A stretch of 64,000 nucleotides of DNA from Yoonia vestfoldensis DSM 16212 (GCF_000382265.1 NZ_KB907979.1:144103-208102), one strand, 5' to 3'; positions 43,150-53,505 are shown, counted from the first letter of the stretch. A program made the numbers and translations. The notes: generated by a model from the letters alone, not told the origin.

Positions 43150-43707
43150 ATGCACAAGACATTAATGATCATGGCCGCGTTGGGCCTTGCCGCCTGCAGC
43201 GCGCAACCTGACAGGCTAGCGCTGACACCTGCCGCATCGACCCTGCAACTGCAACCTGCAGTGCGCAGTGCTGTGGTGCGCACCGTGTCCCTTCCAACCT
43301 ATGCCGCGGTCGAGGAAATCCCGCTGCAAAGCGCGGACGGGCTGATCACGACCTCCGGCGACATTCTCTGGGCGGATGATCCGCAGCGCGCCATGACGCT
43401 GGCCATCGCCACGACCCTTGGCGGCATCACCGGCGCCGACGTGGGGCCAGAGCCATGGCCGTTCATCGATCTGCCCGATGTGGCCATCGACATCCGCGTG
43501 GCGCAGATGATCGCAGCTGCCGATGGCACATTCAGGCTGTCGGGCCAGTATTTCGTGGGTGGCGACGGGATCGACTTCCGCAACACCGCGCACCGATTCG
43601 ATATCCGCACGCCGCTGGCCGACCAGAGCCTTGGCAGCATCAGCGCCGCCCAGTCAGCCGCTGTGCTGACCTTGGCCGAGGATATCGCGCGCCGCATCGC
43701 GCGCTGA
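43150..43707 (+). CDS. pqiC: PqiC-like outer-membrane lipoprotein
   Basis: 185 residues with a clean lipobox (MAALGLAACSA). The mature domain resembles ABC-type transport auxiliary lipoproteins of the PqiC/YmbA family: RTVSLPTYAAVEEIPLQSAD and DILWADDPQRAMTLAIATTL. In E. coli, PqiC docks PqiB on the outer membrane. It follows pqiB after 2 bases. The inverted copy of the dispersed repeat lies 8 bases after the stop. Confidence 0.88.
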   Translation: MHKTLMIMAALGLAACSAQPDRLALTPAASTLQLQPAVRSAVVRTVSLPTYAAVEEIPLQSADGLITTSGDILWADDPQRAMTLAIATTLGGITGADVGPEPWPFIDLPDVAIDIRVAQMIAAADGTFRLSGQYFVGGDGIDFRNTAHRFDIRTPLADQSLGSISAAQSAAVLTLAEDIARRIAR

Positions 43708-43715
43708 TCTGTCAT

Positions 43716-43748
43716 CATCTTCCGAGCCAAAATATCCCCGCCGGAGGC
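43716..43748 (-). repeat. Dispersed intergenic repeat, copy 2 (inverted)
   Basis: Reverse complement of the unit at 36024 with one or two differences: CATCTTCCGAGCC followed by AAAATATCCCCGCCGGAGGC. It lies between the convergent ends of pqiC and the Gfo/Idh/MocA gene. Confidence 0.85.
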
Positions 43749-43792
43749 CGCAACTGCGTCGCAGACGCAGGCAGCCCCCGGCAAGGGGTCTT

Positions 43793-44932
43793 CTAGAACT
43801 TGACCCAGCCCGCATTGCGCGCGGATGACCGCACGCAGGCATCGACGAACTGCATCCCCTTCAGCCCGTCGCTGATGGTCGGATAGACCACCGCCTCGGG
43901 GGTCTTTTTGCCGGGACGATGCGCGACAATCGCCTCTGCCGCCTCGTTATAGATCGTGGCAAAGGCTTCGAGGTATCCTTCGGGGTGCCCGCCCGGAATG
44001 CGCGTCACGCGCGCCGCATCCGCCGTGCTGCCCGCCCCGCCGCGCGTCAGCAGGCGTTTTGGTTCGCCGTAGGGTGTGAACCACATCTGGTTGGGATTTT
44101 CCTGTTCCCAGTCGATCCCGCCCTTGTCGCCGTAAACCCGCAGACGCAACGCGTTTTCATTGCCGGGGGCCACTTGCGAACACCACAGCATGCCCCGCGC
44201 GCCACCGACAAAGCGCATCATCACATGGGCGTTGTCATCCAATTGCCGCCCGCCGACAAAGGCCTGCAGATCCGCCGACAGGCTTTCCAGTTCCAGCCCG
44301 GTCACAAAGCTCGCCAGATTGAACGCATGGGTGCCGATATCGCCCGTGGACCCGCCCGCCCCCGATTGCGCGGGGTCGGTGCGCCATGCGGCCTGTTTGC
44401 CCGTTGTGGCCTGCGTCAGCCAGTCCTGCGCATATTCGACCTGCACCACGCGGATCTTGCCCAGATCGCCCCGCGCCACCATCTCGCGCGCTTGCCGCAT
44501 CAGCGGATAGCCCGTGTAGTTATGCGTCAGCACGAACAGCGCGTTGCTGCGTTCGGCGGCCTTGACCAGCTTGCGCGCATCGGCCAGCGTCGAGGTCAGC
44601 GGCTTGTCGCAGATCACATGGATCCCGCGTTTGAGAAAGGCCATTGCCGCCGCCGCATGGACATTGTTGGGGGTGACGATGGCAACCGCTTCGATCCCGT
44701 CTTTCAGCCGCGCCTCGCGCGCGGCCATTGCATCGAAATCGTCATAGGTGCGGGCGGGGTCCAGCCCCAAAGCCGCCCCCGAGGCCCGCGCCTTTTCCGG
44801 CGTGGACGACAGCGCCCCCGCCACCAGCCGGAACCGCCCGTCGATGCGCGATGCGATCCGGTGGACCCCGCCGATAAAGGCGTCATTGCCGCCGCCGACC
44901 ATGCCAAGCCGGATAGGTGTCACGTCAGTCAT
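43793..44932 (-). CDS. Gfo/Idh/MocA-family oxidoreductase
   Basis: 379 residues. NAD(P)-binding N terminus RLGMVGGGNDAFIGGVHRIA, the family motif HVICDKPLTSTLADA with catalytic Lys, and the C-terminal sheet with GGSTGDIGTHAFNLASFVTG holding the catalytic Asp and His. Such enzymes oxidise or reduce sugars, inositols or their derivatives. The start at 44932 is one base after the stop of the epimerase gene. The pair is typical of catabolic sugar or glucoside operons; the substrate is open. Confidence 0.88.
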   Translation of the reverse strand: MTDVTPIRLGMVGGGNDAFIGGVHRIASRIDGRFRLVAGALSSTPEKARASGAALGLDPARTYDDFDAMAAREARLKDGIEAVAIVTPNNVHAAAAMAFLKRGIHVICDKPLTSTLADARKLVKAAERSNALFVLTHNYTGYPLMRQAREMVARGDLGKIRVVQVEYAQDWLTQATTGKQAAWRTDPAQSGAGGSTGDIGTHAFNLASFVTGLELESLSADLQAFVGGRQLDDNAHVMMRFVGGARGMLWCSQVAPGNENALRLRVYGDKGGIDWEQENPNQMWFTPYGEPKRLLTRGGAGSTADAARVTRIPGGHPEGYLEAFATIYNEAAEAIVAHRPGKKTPEAVVYPTISDGLKGMQFVDACVRSSARNAGWVKF

Positions 44933-44933
44933 G

Positions 44934-45986
44934 TCAGATCCCCAGCATCTTGCGGTTGGTCGCGTCATCCACACCGCCGCCCGCGAAATCGTCAAAGGCG
45001 CGTTCGGTCACGCGGATGATATGGTCGGTGACGAATTGCGCCCCTTCGCGCGCGCCGTCCTCGGGATGCTTGAGACAGCATTCCCATTCGACCACGGCCC
45101 AGCCTGCGAAATCATTCGCCGCCATCTTGGAAAAGATCGCCCCGAAATCGACCTGTCCGTCGCCAAGGCTGCGGAACCGCCCCGCGCGGTCGACCCAGGA
45201 CTGGTAGCCGCCATAGACGCCCTGACGTCCTGTCGGGTTGAATTCGGCATCCTTGACGTGGAACATCTTGATCCGGTCTTTGTAGATGTCGATATTGTCA
45301 AGGTAATCAAGGCATTGCAGCACGCAATGCGACGGGTCATACAGCATGTTGGCGCGGGGATGGTTATTCACCCGTTCCAGAAACATCTCGAAGGTCACGC
45401 CGTCGTGCAGGTCTTCGCCGGGGTGGATTTCATAGCATATATCGACCCCGCAGTCCTCGGCATGGTCCAGAATGGGCCGCCAGCGCGCGGCCAGTTCGTC
45501 GAACGCCGCCTCGACCAGCCCCGCAGGGCGCTGCGGCCAAGGATAGACATAGGGCCAAGCGAGGGCACCCGAAAACGATGCCATTTCGGTGAGGCCCATG
45601 TGGCGCGACGCGCTCAGCGCCAGTTTGACCTGATCGACCGCCCAGACCTGCCGCGCATTGGGGTTGCCGCGCACCTCCGGCGCTGCGAACCCGTCAAAGG
45701 CCACATCATAGGCAGGGTTCACCGCGACAAGCTGGCCTTGCAGATGGGTGGACAATTCGGTGACGGTCACACCGTTTGCTGCCGCCTGCCCCAGAAAGGT
45801 GTCGCAGTAATCCTTGGACGCCGCCGCCTGCGCCAGATCAATGAACCGCGCGTCCCAGCTTGGCACCTGCACGCCTTTATAGCCGCAATCCGCGGCCCAT
45901 TTCGTGATCCCGTCCCAGGTGTTGAAAGGGGCCGCGTCACCGGCGAATTGCGCCAGAAACAGGCCCGGACCCTTGATGGTCTTCAT
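44934..45986 (-). CDS. Sugar phosphate isomerase/epimerase (AP endonuclease 2-like TIM barrel)
   Basis: 350 residues, xylose-isomerase-like TIM barrel. Metal-binding residues appear in DICYEIHPGEDLHDG, NMLYDPSHCVLQCLDYL, KMFHVKDAEFNPTG and WAVVEWECCLKH. It is likely an epimerase, isomerase or 3-keto-sugar processing enzyme acting with the downstream dehydrogenase. GGAG precedes the ATG. The 69-base gap to tupA holds a T-rich stretch and no clear hairpin. Confidence 0.85.
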   Translation of the reverse strand: MKTIKGPGLFLAQFAGDAAPFNTWDGITKWAADCGYKGVQVPSWDARFIDLAQAAASKDYCDTFLGQAAANGVTVTELSTHLQGQLVAVNPAYDVAFDGFAAPEVRGNPNARQVWAVDQVKLALSASRHMGLTEMASFSGALAWPYVYPWPQRPAGLVEAAFDELAARWRPILDHAEDCGVDICYEIHPGEDLHDGVTFEMFLERVNNHPRANMLYDPSHCVLQCLDYLDNIDIYKDRIKMFHVKDAEFNPTGRQGVYGGYQSWVDRAGRFRSLGDGQVDFGAIFSKMAANDFAGWAVVEWECCLKHPEDGAREGAQFVTDHIIRVTERAFDDFAGGGVDDATNRKMLGI

Positions 45987-46055
45987 GATGTCTCCTCCAC
46001 TTTGGGAAACTATATCGTTTTAGAACTCCGGTGCCAGCCCCCTTAACGGCCTTTT

Positions 46056-46838
46056 TCACTCGGGCGTGGCGTTGAAGGTAAAGACCTGTTCGCCGGCCAC
46101 ACGGTAGCCGTCGATCAGGTCGCGCGCGCGGTCGGACACCAGCCAGTCCTCGACGCGCCGCGCGAGATCGGGGTCTTGCGCCAAAGTGACAGGCAGATAG
46201 GCATATTGGTTGAACAGGGCGGTGTCGCCTTCGAACAGCAGCGCAAGCCCGGCCTTGTTGCCGAAATTCAACCATGTGGCGCGGTCGGCAAGGATATAGG
46301 CATCAAGCCCCGCCGCCGTGTTCAGCGCAGCCCCCATGCCCGACCCGGTGGACAGATACCATGCGCCTTCAGGCGTGATGCCCGCCCTGTCCCACAGCGC
46401 CAGTTCAAGCTGATGCGTCCCGCTGTCGTCGCCACGGCTGACGAAAACCGCCTCGGTAGTGGCGATCGCGTCCAGCGCGTCGATGATCTCCGCCGCAGCA
46501 GCGGTGCCAGCGGGATCACCTGCCGGGCCGATCAGCACGAAATCGTTGTACATGATCTCGCGCCGGTAGGGGGCATGGCCTGCGGCGATGAACGCCTCTT
46601 CAGCGGCACGCGCATGGACAAGGACAGCATCGACATCGCCCGCCTCGCCCAGACGCAAGGCCTGGCCAGTGCCGACGACGAGCATCTGCACCGTGATGCC
46701 GGTATCTTCGGCCAGCGCGGGCAAAAGCACCTCGGCCAGCCCGGAGTTTTCAAAGGAGGTGGTGACAGCCATCCGCACCGTATCGGCAGTGGCGGCAGTG
46801 CCCAGAAGGCCAAGGCACAGGGTCAGGATGCGGATCAT
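46056..46838 (-). CDS. tupA: Tungstate ABC transporter substrate-binding protein
   Basis: 260 residues with a signal peptide cut after TAATA. The TupA hallmark TTSFENSGLAEVLLPAL follows the signal. Further typical stretches are VHARAAEEAFIAAGHAPYRR and FVSRGDDSGTHQLELALW. It binds tungstate with higher affinity than molybdate and sulfate. The start overlaps the tupC stop (ATGA). Tungsten enzymes such as formate dehydrogenase are the usual users; none is in the window. Confidence 0.9.
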   Translation of the reverse strand: MIRILTLCLGLLGTAATADTVRMAVTTSFENSGLAEVLLPALAEDTGITVQMLVVGTGQALRLGEAGDVDAVLVHARAAEEAFIAAGHAPYRREIMYNDFVLIGPAGDPAGTAAAAEIIDALDAIATTEAVFVSRGDDSGTHQLELALWDRAGITPEGAWYLSTGSGMGAALNTAAGLDAYILADRATWLNFGNKAGLALLFEGDTALFNQYAYLPVTLAQDPDLARRVEDWLVSDRARDLIDGYRVAGEQVFTFNATPE

Positions 46839-47548
46839 TCGACAATATCTCCGTTCAGAAAGGCGCGGGCTTGCGCGGTTTGAGGGTCGGTGAAAAAGCT
46901 GTGCGGATCAGTCGCTTCAACGATCCGGCCACGTGCAAGGAAAACGACATCGCTCGCCAGTCGCCGCGCCTGCCCGATCTGATGGGTCGCCATGACGATG
47001 CGGGTGCCGCCTGCGATGGCCGCTTGCAGGATCGCCTCGATCTCGCGGGTGGCGGTGCCGTCAAGACTGGCGCAGGGTTCGTCCAGAAACACGATATCTG
47101 GGTTGCGGATCAGCGCGCGGGCCAGCGCCAGTTTCTGCTTTTCCCCGCCCGAAAGCGACAGCGCGTTCTGGTCGCACAGGTCCTGCAATCCGACCTTTTC
47201 GGCCCACTGACTGGCCAGATCGCGCGCCCTGCCCTTGGCCATGCCCTGCACCAGCAATGGATAGGCGAGGTTGTCACGCACGGTGCGCCGCAGCATGACT
47301 GGCGATTGAAACACAAAGGCCTGCCGCGCGCGGGTGGCGGGTTCGGGCAGCGCCCAGCCCACCTGCCCCGCCGAGGGCCGTTCCAGCCCGTGCATCGTGC
47401 GCAAGAGTGTCGTCTTGCCCGATCCGTTCGGCCCCATGATGATGGTGCAGCCCCGCCCCGCGATGGCCAGGTCCACCGGACCCAGCAGGGTCTTGCCACG
47501 CCGCGCAACGCGGACGCCGTTCAATTCCAGAGGCAGGATCGTCACCAT
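46835..47548 (-). CDS. tupC: Tungstate ABC transporter ATP-binding protein
   Basis: 237 residues. Walker A is MGPNGSGKTTLLRTMHG, the signature is LSGGEKQKLALARALI and Walker B is DIVFLDEPCASLD. A longer open frame runs to 48301 but upstream of 47548 it is a shadow of tupB; the chosen start overlaps the tupB end by 7 bases. TupC is usually shorter than generic ATPases, as here. Confidence 0.9.
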   Translation of the reverse strand: MVTILPLELNGVRVARRGKTLLGPVDLAIAGRGCTIIMGPNGSGKTTLLRTMHGLERPSAGQVGWALPEPATRARQAFVFQSPVMLRRTVRDNLAYPLLVQGMAKGRARDLASQWAEKVGLQDLCDQNALSLSGGEKQKLALARALIRNPDIVFLDEPCASLDGTATREIEAILQAAIAGGTRIVMATHQIGQARRLASDVVFLARGRIVEATDPHSFFTDPQTAQARAFLNGDIVE

Positions 47549-48246
47549 CGCCCGTCGCTTTCCGTGCGGCTGACCATATGGATCGCGATATTGACAGCCA
47601 GCGCCAGCCCGATCAGCACGAACCCCAGCCCCAGCGCCAGTGCAAAATCGCCTTTGCCGGTTTCCAGCGCGATGGCCGTCGTCAGCACGCGGGTCGCGTT
47701 GTCGATATTGCCGCCCACGATCATGATCGCGCCGACCTCGCCAATCGCGCGGCCGAACCCTGCCAGGGATGCCGTCAGCAGCGCGCGCCGCCCGTCCCAG
47801 ATCAGCGTGGCGATGCGCTGGCGGCGGCTGGTGGACAAAGAGATCAGCAGATCGTGGTAATCGGCCCATAGCTCTCGGATCGCCTGATGCGCGATGGAGG
47901 CGATGAGCGGGGTGATGATGATGACCTGCGCGATGATCATCGCCGTGGGCGTGAACAGTAGGCCCAGCACGCCGAAAGGGCCTGCACGCGACAACAGCAG
48001 ATAAACGACCAATCCGACGACCACAGGCGGCAGCCCCATCAGCGCGTTCAGCGTGGCGATCACCAGTCGCCGATAACGGAACCGCCGGATCGCAAGCCAG
48101 GCCCCCAAGGGCAGCCCGATTGCGGATGCAATGACAACGGCTGTCAGCGTCACCTGCAAACTGCGCAGCGTGATATCCACAAGCGCGGGGTCCAGCGTGA
48201 CCACAAGGCGGAGTCCCGCCAACGCTCCTGCCCATATCTCGTCCAT
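47542..48246 (-). CDS. tupB: Tungstate ABC transporter permease
   Basis: 234 residues with about five membrane helices. TupB/ModB features are SLQVTLTAVVIASAIGLPLG, LNALMGLPPVVVGLVVYLLL and GFGRAIGEVGAIMIVGGNID, the last being the cytoplasmic loop that contacts the ATPase. The start is put at 48246 (MDEIWAG), matching family length; an in-frame GTG at 48297 is an alternative. First gene of tupBCA. Confidence 0.9.
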   Translation of the reverse strand: MDEIWAGALAGLRLVVTLDPALVDITLRSLQVTLTAVVIASAIGLPLGAWLAIRRFRYRRLVIATLNALMGLPPVVVGLVVYLLLSRAGPFGVLGLLFTPTAMIIAQVIIITPLIASIAHQAIRELWADYHDLLISLSTSRRQRIATLIWDGRRALLTASLAGFGRAIGEVGAIMIVGGNIDNATRVLTTAIALETGKGDFALALGLGFVLIGLALAVNIAIHMVSRTESDGRW

Positions 48247-48602
48247 CGCGCCCGCCCTGTCCGTTTCGGCGCAGCGTTTCACGGCTGATCCGACCACGCA
48301 ATCGTCAAAAGCGACGGGTCACGGTCGTTACCGGCGGGTGGCACGCAAGTCATCGCGCGGGCTGATTTGCCGCCATCCGCCGCTCTTCTGCGCACTATGC
48401 TTATGCAACTCATTCTTATCTGGATATGATTGATTGCATTTGTTGCCCTGGCTGCTAGCATCACGCACAATCGTTGCGCTGATTGGGCGGGTTGCGCAAC
48501 ATGTCAGTTTTGTCTCGAAAAGGTGCCCTTTCACGTTGCATCTCGGGGCCGGCGGCGTTTTAGTTGTGGAAAATAAATAGCCAAAACCGGGGAGGTTTAG
48601 GG
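48247..48602. promoter_or_regulatory. 356-base divergent control region between tupB and the polyamine-type operon
   Basis: No coding sequence is supported here. It is more AT-rich than its flanks around 48400-48470 and must hold both promoters. GTTGCGC occurs at 48473-48479 and again in the perfect palindrome GTTGCGCAAC at 48491-48500, a candidate operator. Shortly before the ATPase gene an A-rich stretch (48569-48590) precedes GGGGAGG, the ribosome site for the TTG start at 48603. Confidence 0.5.
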
Positions 48603-49703
48603 TTGAAACAAGTCAAGAACGACGAGGCTTTCGTCGCATTTGAACGCGTGCAAAAAAGTTATGATGGCGAAGTATTGGTCGTCAAAGATCTTAATCTGAC
48701 GATACCCAAGGGTGAATTTCTAACCCTGCTAGGACCATCGGGATCGGGCAAGACAACTTGCCTCATGATGCTGGCCGGGTTCGAGACGGCCACGCACGGC
48801 GACATTCGGCTGGATGGCGTATCGGTCAACAACATTCCTCCGCACAAGCGCGGGATCGGCATGGTGTTCCAGAACTATGCGCTGTTCCCGCATATGACGG
48901 TCGGGGAAAATCTGTCATTTCCGCTCGAAGTCCGCAAGATGGGCAAGGCCGAGCGCGAAACCAAGGTGAAACGCGCGCTCGACATGGTGCAGATGGGCGA
49001 TTTCGCGGCACGCCGTCCGGCGCAGATGTCCGGTGGCCAGCAGCAGCGTGTGGCCCTCGCGCGCGCGTTGGTGTTCGAACCCGAACTTGTGCTGATGGAC
49101 GAACCGCTAGGCGCACTGGACAAGCAATTGCGCGAGACCCTGCAATTCGAGATCACCAACCTTGCCCATGAGTTGGGGATCACCGTGGTCTACGTGACCC
49201 ATGACCAGACCGAGGCGCTGACGATGTCCGACCGGGTTGCCGTGTTCGACGATGGTCGCATCCAGCAGCTTGCCCCGCCGGACGAGCTGTATGAAAAGCC
49301 GATCAACAGTTTCGTGGCGCAATTCATCGGTGAAAACAACACGCTGACCGGCGTGGTGCAGGAGATCGGCGCCGACCGATGCACCGTCCGGCTGGACAGC
49401 GGCGATATCATCGACGCGATGCCCGTCAACGTGAACGCCGTGGGCGACCGCACGAAGGTGTCGATCCGCCCCGAACGCGTCGAGATCGACAAGACCCGGC
49501 TTCAGCCGGGTGCCCATACGCTCAAGGCCGAAGTGCTGGAATTCATCTATATGGGTGACATTTTCCGCACCCGCCTGCGCGTCGCGGGAACGGACGAATT
49601 CGTCATCAAGACCCGCAACGCCCCCGATCAGGTCCGGCTGACCCCCGGCACCCAGATCGAGATCGGCTGGCTGGCACAGGATTGCCGCGCGCTCGACGCG
49701 TGA
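48603..49703 (+). CDS. Polyamine-type ABC transporter ATP-binding protein (PotA-like)
   Basis: 366 residues. Walker A is LGPSGSGKTTCLMMLAG, then GMVFQNYALFPHMTVGENL (Q-loop), signature MSGGQQQRVALARALV, Walker B LVLMDEPLGALD, and a C-terminal TOBE domain (about 280-366). The start is read as TTG at 48603, 7 bases after GGGGAGG; no ATG is suitable. First gene of a four-gene importer. Genes of this type carry spermidine/putrescine, but related systems import other cations or small solutes. Confidence 0.9.
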   Translation: MKQVKNDEAFVAFERVQKSYDGEVLVVKDLNLTIPKGEFLTLLGPSGSGKTTCLMMLAGFETATHGDIRLDGVSVNNIPPHKRGIGMVFQNYALFPHMTVGENLSFPLEVRKMGKAERETKVKRALDMVQMGDFAARRPAQMSGGQQQRVALARALVFEPELVLMDEPLGALDKQLRETLQFEITNLAHELGITVVYVTHDQTEALTMSDRVAVFDDGRIQQLAPPDELYEKPINSFVAQFIGENNTLTGVVQEIGADRCTVRLDSGDIIDAMPVNVNAVGDRTKVSIRPERVEIDKTRLQPGAHTLKAEVLEFIYMGDIFRTRLRVAGTDEFVIKTRNAPDQVRLTPGTQIEIGWLAQDCRALDA

Positions 49704-49712
49704 CGGCTTTGC

Positions 49713-49741
49713 AGAGGCACCGCCGCCCGGTGGGTGCCTCT
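49713..49741 (+). other. 9-bp stem-loop between ATPase and binding-protein genes
   Basis: AGAGGCACC (49713-49721) pairs exactly with GGTGCCTCT (49733-49741) around an 11-base GC-rich loop. No T-tract follows, so it is more likely an mRNA processing or stability element that lets the following binding-protein gene be expressed separately. Confidence 0.55.
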
Positions 49742-49780
49742 CTGACAAGACGAACCGGGCGTGACAACGGGAGATTTATA

Positions 49781-50893
<1,113 letters not shown>

Positions 50894-50902
50894 CCAAGTG
50901 AC

Positions 50903-50946
50903 GGGTTGGGCGGGGATTTCCTCGCCCGACACCCTTTGGATTTTTT
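50903..50946 (+). terminator. Hairpin with T-tract after the binding-protein gene
   Basis: GGGT-TGGGCG (50903-50912) can pair with CGCCCGACACCC (50923-50934) with a small bulge; TTTGGATTTTTT follows. It looks like a leaky intrinsic terminator that would reduce permease expression relative to the binding protein. Confidence 0.5.
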
Positions 50947-51008
50947 GCCGGTGATGGGTGCCCCACGCGCCCCCGTCCCCGCATATTTCGACTGAAAAGG
51001 TCCGCACC

Positions 51009-52613
51009 ATGGCAGAACAGATGATGGCCGCCGATGGCCGCACGCTCAAATCCAGCCTGAACCGTGCCCTGCGCCGTCAAAAGTTGCGCGCGCTCCTGCT
51101 GATCGCGCCGCTGTTCCTGTTCATCCTGCTCACCTTCGTCATTCCGATCGGGCAGATGCTGTTCCGGTCGGTGGAAAACCAGATCGTCAGCGAAACGATC
51201 CCGCGCACCGTCGTCGCGCTTGCCGATTGGGACGCAGCCGTGGACCCTGTCCCTGATGAAGCGGTGTTCCGCGCTTTCGCCGCCGACATGATGGTCGCCG
51301 TGGAAGAACGTATTCACACCCGGCTGGGATCGCGCCTGAATTACGAAGCCGCTGGCATTTCATCGCAGTTCCGCCGGTCCGGACGCGACGTCGAGGATAT
51401 GGGCGAAGAGGTCACCGAACAATTCGTGGCGCTTGATCCCCAATGGGAAGAGCCTGCCACATGGACCCTGCTGATGGCAGAGTCTGACTGGATCACGGAA
51501 CAAGCCACTGCAGAGGATGAACCCGCCTTCGTCGTGTCTGACGCCGCGCGCGAGGCCCTGCCCCGCACTGCCGATATCTATGCCGATTTTGCGCGCGTCA
51601 CGCAGAACATCAACGAAGACAGCCCAACCGAAGAACAGCCGTGGCACATCGTCTATGTCGCGCTTTATGAGGATCTGCTCGCCAATCCCGCAGCGCAACT
51701 CGCGGCCGCACCTGCCGGTCTGCTTGCCGAGGCGGGCGCAGCGGTGAGCGCCTTCACCGCCCCCGATATCCGGGCCGCCTTTGTCGACAGCGATGAAGGC
51801 TGGGGCGAAACCCGGACATGGCAGACGATCCAGACCTATAGCCCGCCCTATACGGCCAGCTATTTCCTGAATTCCGTCGACCTGAACCAGACCCCCGACG
51901 GCATCGAGTTGGCCCCCGAAAACCAGCGTATCTACGTGCAATTGTTCATCCGCACGCTGGTGATGTCGCTGACGATCATGGGGGCCTGCATCCTGCTTGG
52001 CTATCCGGTTGCATGGATGCTGGCGAACCTGCCATCGCGGCAGGCCAACCTGATGCTGATCCTTGTGCTGCTGCCGTTCTGGACCTCGCTTCTGGTGCGG
52101 ACCTCGGCGTGGAAAGTGCTGCTGCAACAGCAAGGTGTCATCAACGACCTGCTGGTCTGGATCGGTCTTGTGGCCGATGAAAACCGACTGACGATGATCA
52201 ACAACGCGACCGGCACGATCATCGCGATGACGCATATCCTGTTGCCGTTCATGATCTTGCCGCTTTATTCGGTGATGAAGACAATCCCGCCCAGCTATCT
52301 GCGCGCGGCCAAATCACTCGGCGCGACCAATTGGACCGCGTTCTGGCGGGTCTATTTCCCCCAATCGGTGCCCGGCATCGGCGCGGGGTCGATCCTCGTG
52401 TTCATCCTATCGATCGGCTATTACATCACGCCCGAGATCGTGGGTGGCACGTCCGGAATCTTTATCTCGAACAGGATCGCCTATCATATTTCCAGCTCGC
52501 TCAACTGGGGGCTGGCCGCTGCCCTCGGCACCATCCTGCTGGTCGTCGTGCTGGCGCTTTACTGGGCCTATGACCGCATCGTCGGCATCGACAACGTGAA
52601 ACTCGGAGGATAA
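51009..52613 (+). CDS. Polyamine-type ABC transporter permease with large periplasmic insertion (PotB-like)
   Basis: 534 residues, much longer than PotB of E. coli (about 275-285). After the first membrane helix (about 30-52, LLLIAPLFLFILLTFVIP) comes a soluble stretch of about 260 residues, then the usual permease core from about 311: IRTLVMSLTIMGACILLGYP, LPFWTSLLVRTSAWKVLLQQ and the EAA loop YLRAAKSLGATNWTAFWRVY. The insertion (51160-51940) is acidic, lacks cysteines and has no family that I recognise. The start at 51009 follows AAGG. It pairs with the next permease. Confidence 0.87.
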   Translation: MAEQMMAADGRTLKSSLNRALRRQKLRALLLIAPLFLFILLTFVIPIGQMLFRSVENQIVSETIPRTVVALADWDAAVDPVPDEAVFRAFAADMMVAVEERIHTRLGSRLNYEAAGISSQFRRSGRDVEDMGEEVTEQFVALDPQWEEPATWTLLMAESDWITEQATAEDEPAFVVSDAAREALPRTADIYADFARVTQNINEDSPTEEQPWHIVYVALYEDLLANPAAQLAAAPAGLLAEAGAAVSAFTAPDIRAAFVDSDEGWGETRTWQTIQTYSPPYTASYFLNSVDLNQTPDGIELAPENQRIYVQLFIRTLVMSLTIMGACILLGYPVAWMLANLPSRQANLMLILVLLPFWTSLLVRTSAWKVLLQQQGVINDLLVWIGLVADENRLTMINNATGTIIAMTHILLPFMILPLYSVMKTIPPSYLRAAKSLGATNWTAFWRVYFPQSVPGIGAGSILVFILSIGYYITPEIVGGTSGIFISNRIAYHISSSLNWGLAAALGTILLVVVLALYWAYDRIVGIDNVKLGG

Positions 52614-52617
52614 CGCC

Positions 52618-53505
52618 ATGAGCGCGCTGCCCATCTACGCCACCACGGGCCAGAAGATCTGGCACTATACCTTCCGCGTCATCGTCGGGCTGATCCTGTT
52701 CTTTCTGATCGCGCCGATCCTGATCATCATCCCGCTGTCGTTCAACGCCGAAAGCTTTTTCACCTTCACGCCGGAAATGCTGGCGCTGGACCCCGAAGGC
52801 TATTCGCTGCGCCATTACCGCGACTTCTTTACCAATCCCGAATGGTTCCGGCCGCTCCAGAATTCGCTGATCATCGCACCGTTTGCGACGATCATCTCGG
52901 TCAGTCTGGGGACGCTGGCCGCGATCGGGCTGTCGCAATCGCATGTCCCCTACCGGCGCGCAATCATGGCGACCATGATCTCACCGATGATCGTCCCCCT
53001 GATCATTTCGGCAACGGGCATGTTCTTTTTCTACAGCCAGATGGGGCTGTGGATGGAAGAGACGCTGGGCTTTTCGCGGTCGTTCACCGGCTATGTCAAG
53101 GTGATCCTTGCCCATGCCGCCCTTGGCACGCCGTTCGTCATCATCACAGTGACAGCCACACTGGTGGGGTTCGACCGGTCGCTGACGCGGGCTGCGGCCA
53201 ATATGGGGGCGACGCCGACACAGACGTTCTTCAAGGTGCAGATGCCACTGATCCTGCCCGGTGTCGTATCCGGCGGGTTGTTCGCCTTCATCACGTCATT
53301 CGACGAGGTTGTGGTCGTGTTGTTCGTCGGGGCGGCGGCGCAGAAAACCCTGCCATGGCAGATGTTCACCGGCCTGCGCGAACAGATCAGCCCCACGATC
53401 CTTGCGGCTGCCACCGTGCTGGTCGCCGTGTCGATCGTGCTGTTGGCAACGGTCGAGATGCTGCGCCGCCGGTCCGAACGGCTGCGCGGCATGACGCCAA
53501 GCTAG
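52618..53505 (+). CDS. Polyamine-type ABC transporter permease (PotC-like)
   Basis: 295 residues with six hydrophobic helices: N-terminal YTFRVIVGLILFFLIAPILI, then SFNAESFFTF and HYRDFFTNPEW as in PotC, and the EAA loop LTRAAANMGATPTQTFFKVQ. It follows the PotB-like gene after 4 bases, with GGAGG upstream. It ends with a 4-base overlap of stop codons with the convergent AEC transporter gene. Confidence 0.9.
   Translation: MSALPIYATTGQKIWHYTFRVIVGLILFFLIAPILIIIPLSFNAESFFTFTPEMLALDPEGYSLRHYRDFFTNPEWFRPLQNSLIIAPFATIISVSLGTLAAIGLSQSHVPYRRAIMATMISPMIVPLIISATGMFFFYSQMGLWMEETLGFSRSFTGYVKVILAHAALGTPFVIITVTATLVGFDRSLTRAAANMGATPTQTFFKVQMPLILPGVVSGGLFAFITSFDEVVVVLFVGAAAQKTLPWQMFTGLREQISPTILAAATVLVAVSIVLLATVEMLRRRSERLRGMTPS

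Noticed and set aside
46835..48301. One 488-codon frame that would fuse an unknown domain to the TupC ATPase
   Set aside because: Its upstream part is the tupB gene read in another frame; TupB and TupC are each complete with overlapping ends.
49704..49780. Full intrinsic terminator between the polyamine-type ATPase and binding-protein genes
   Set aside because: The 9-bp hairpin has no T-tract after it, so it is listed as a stem-loop and not as a terminator.
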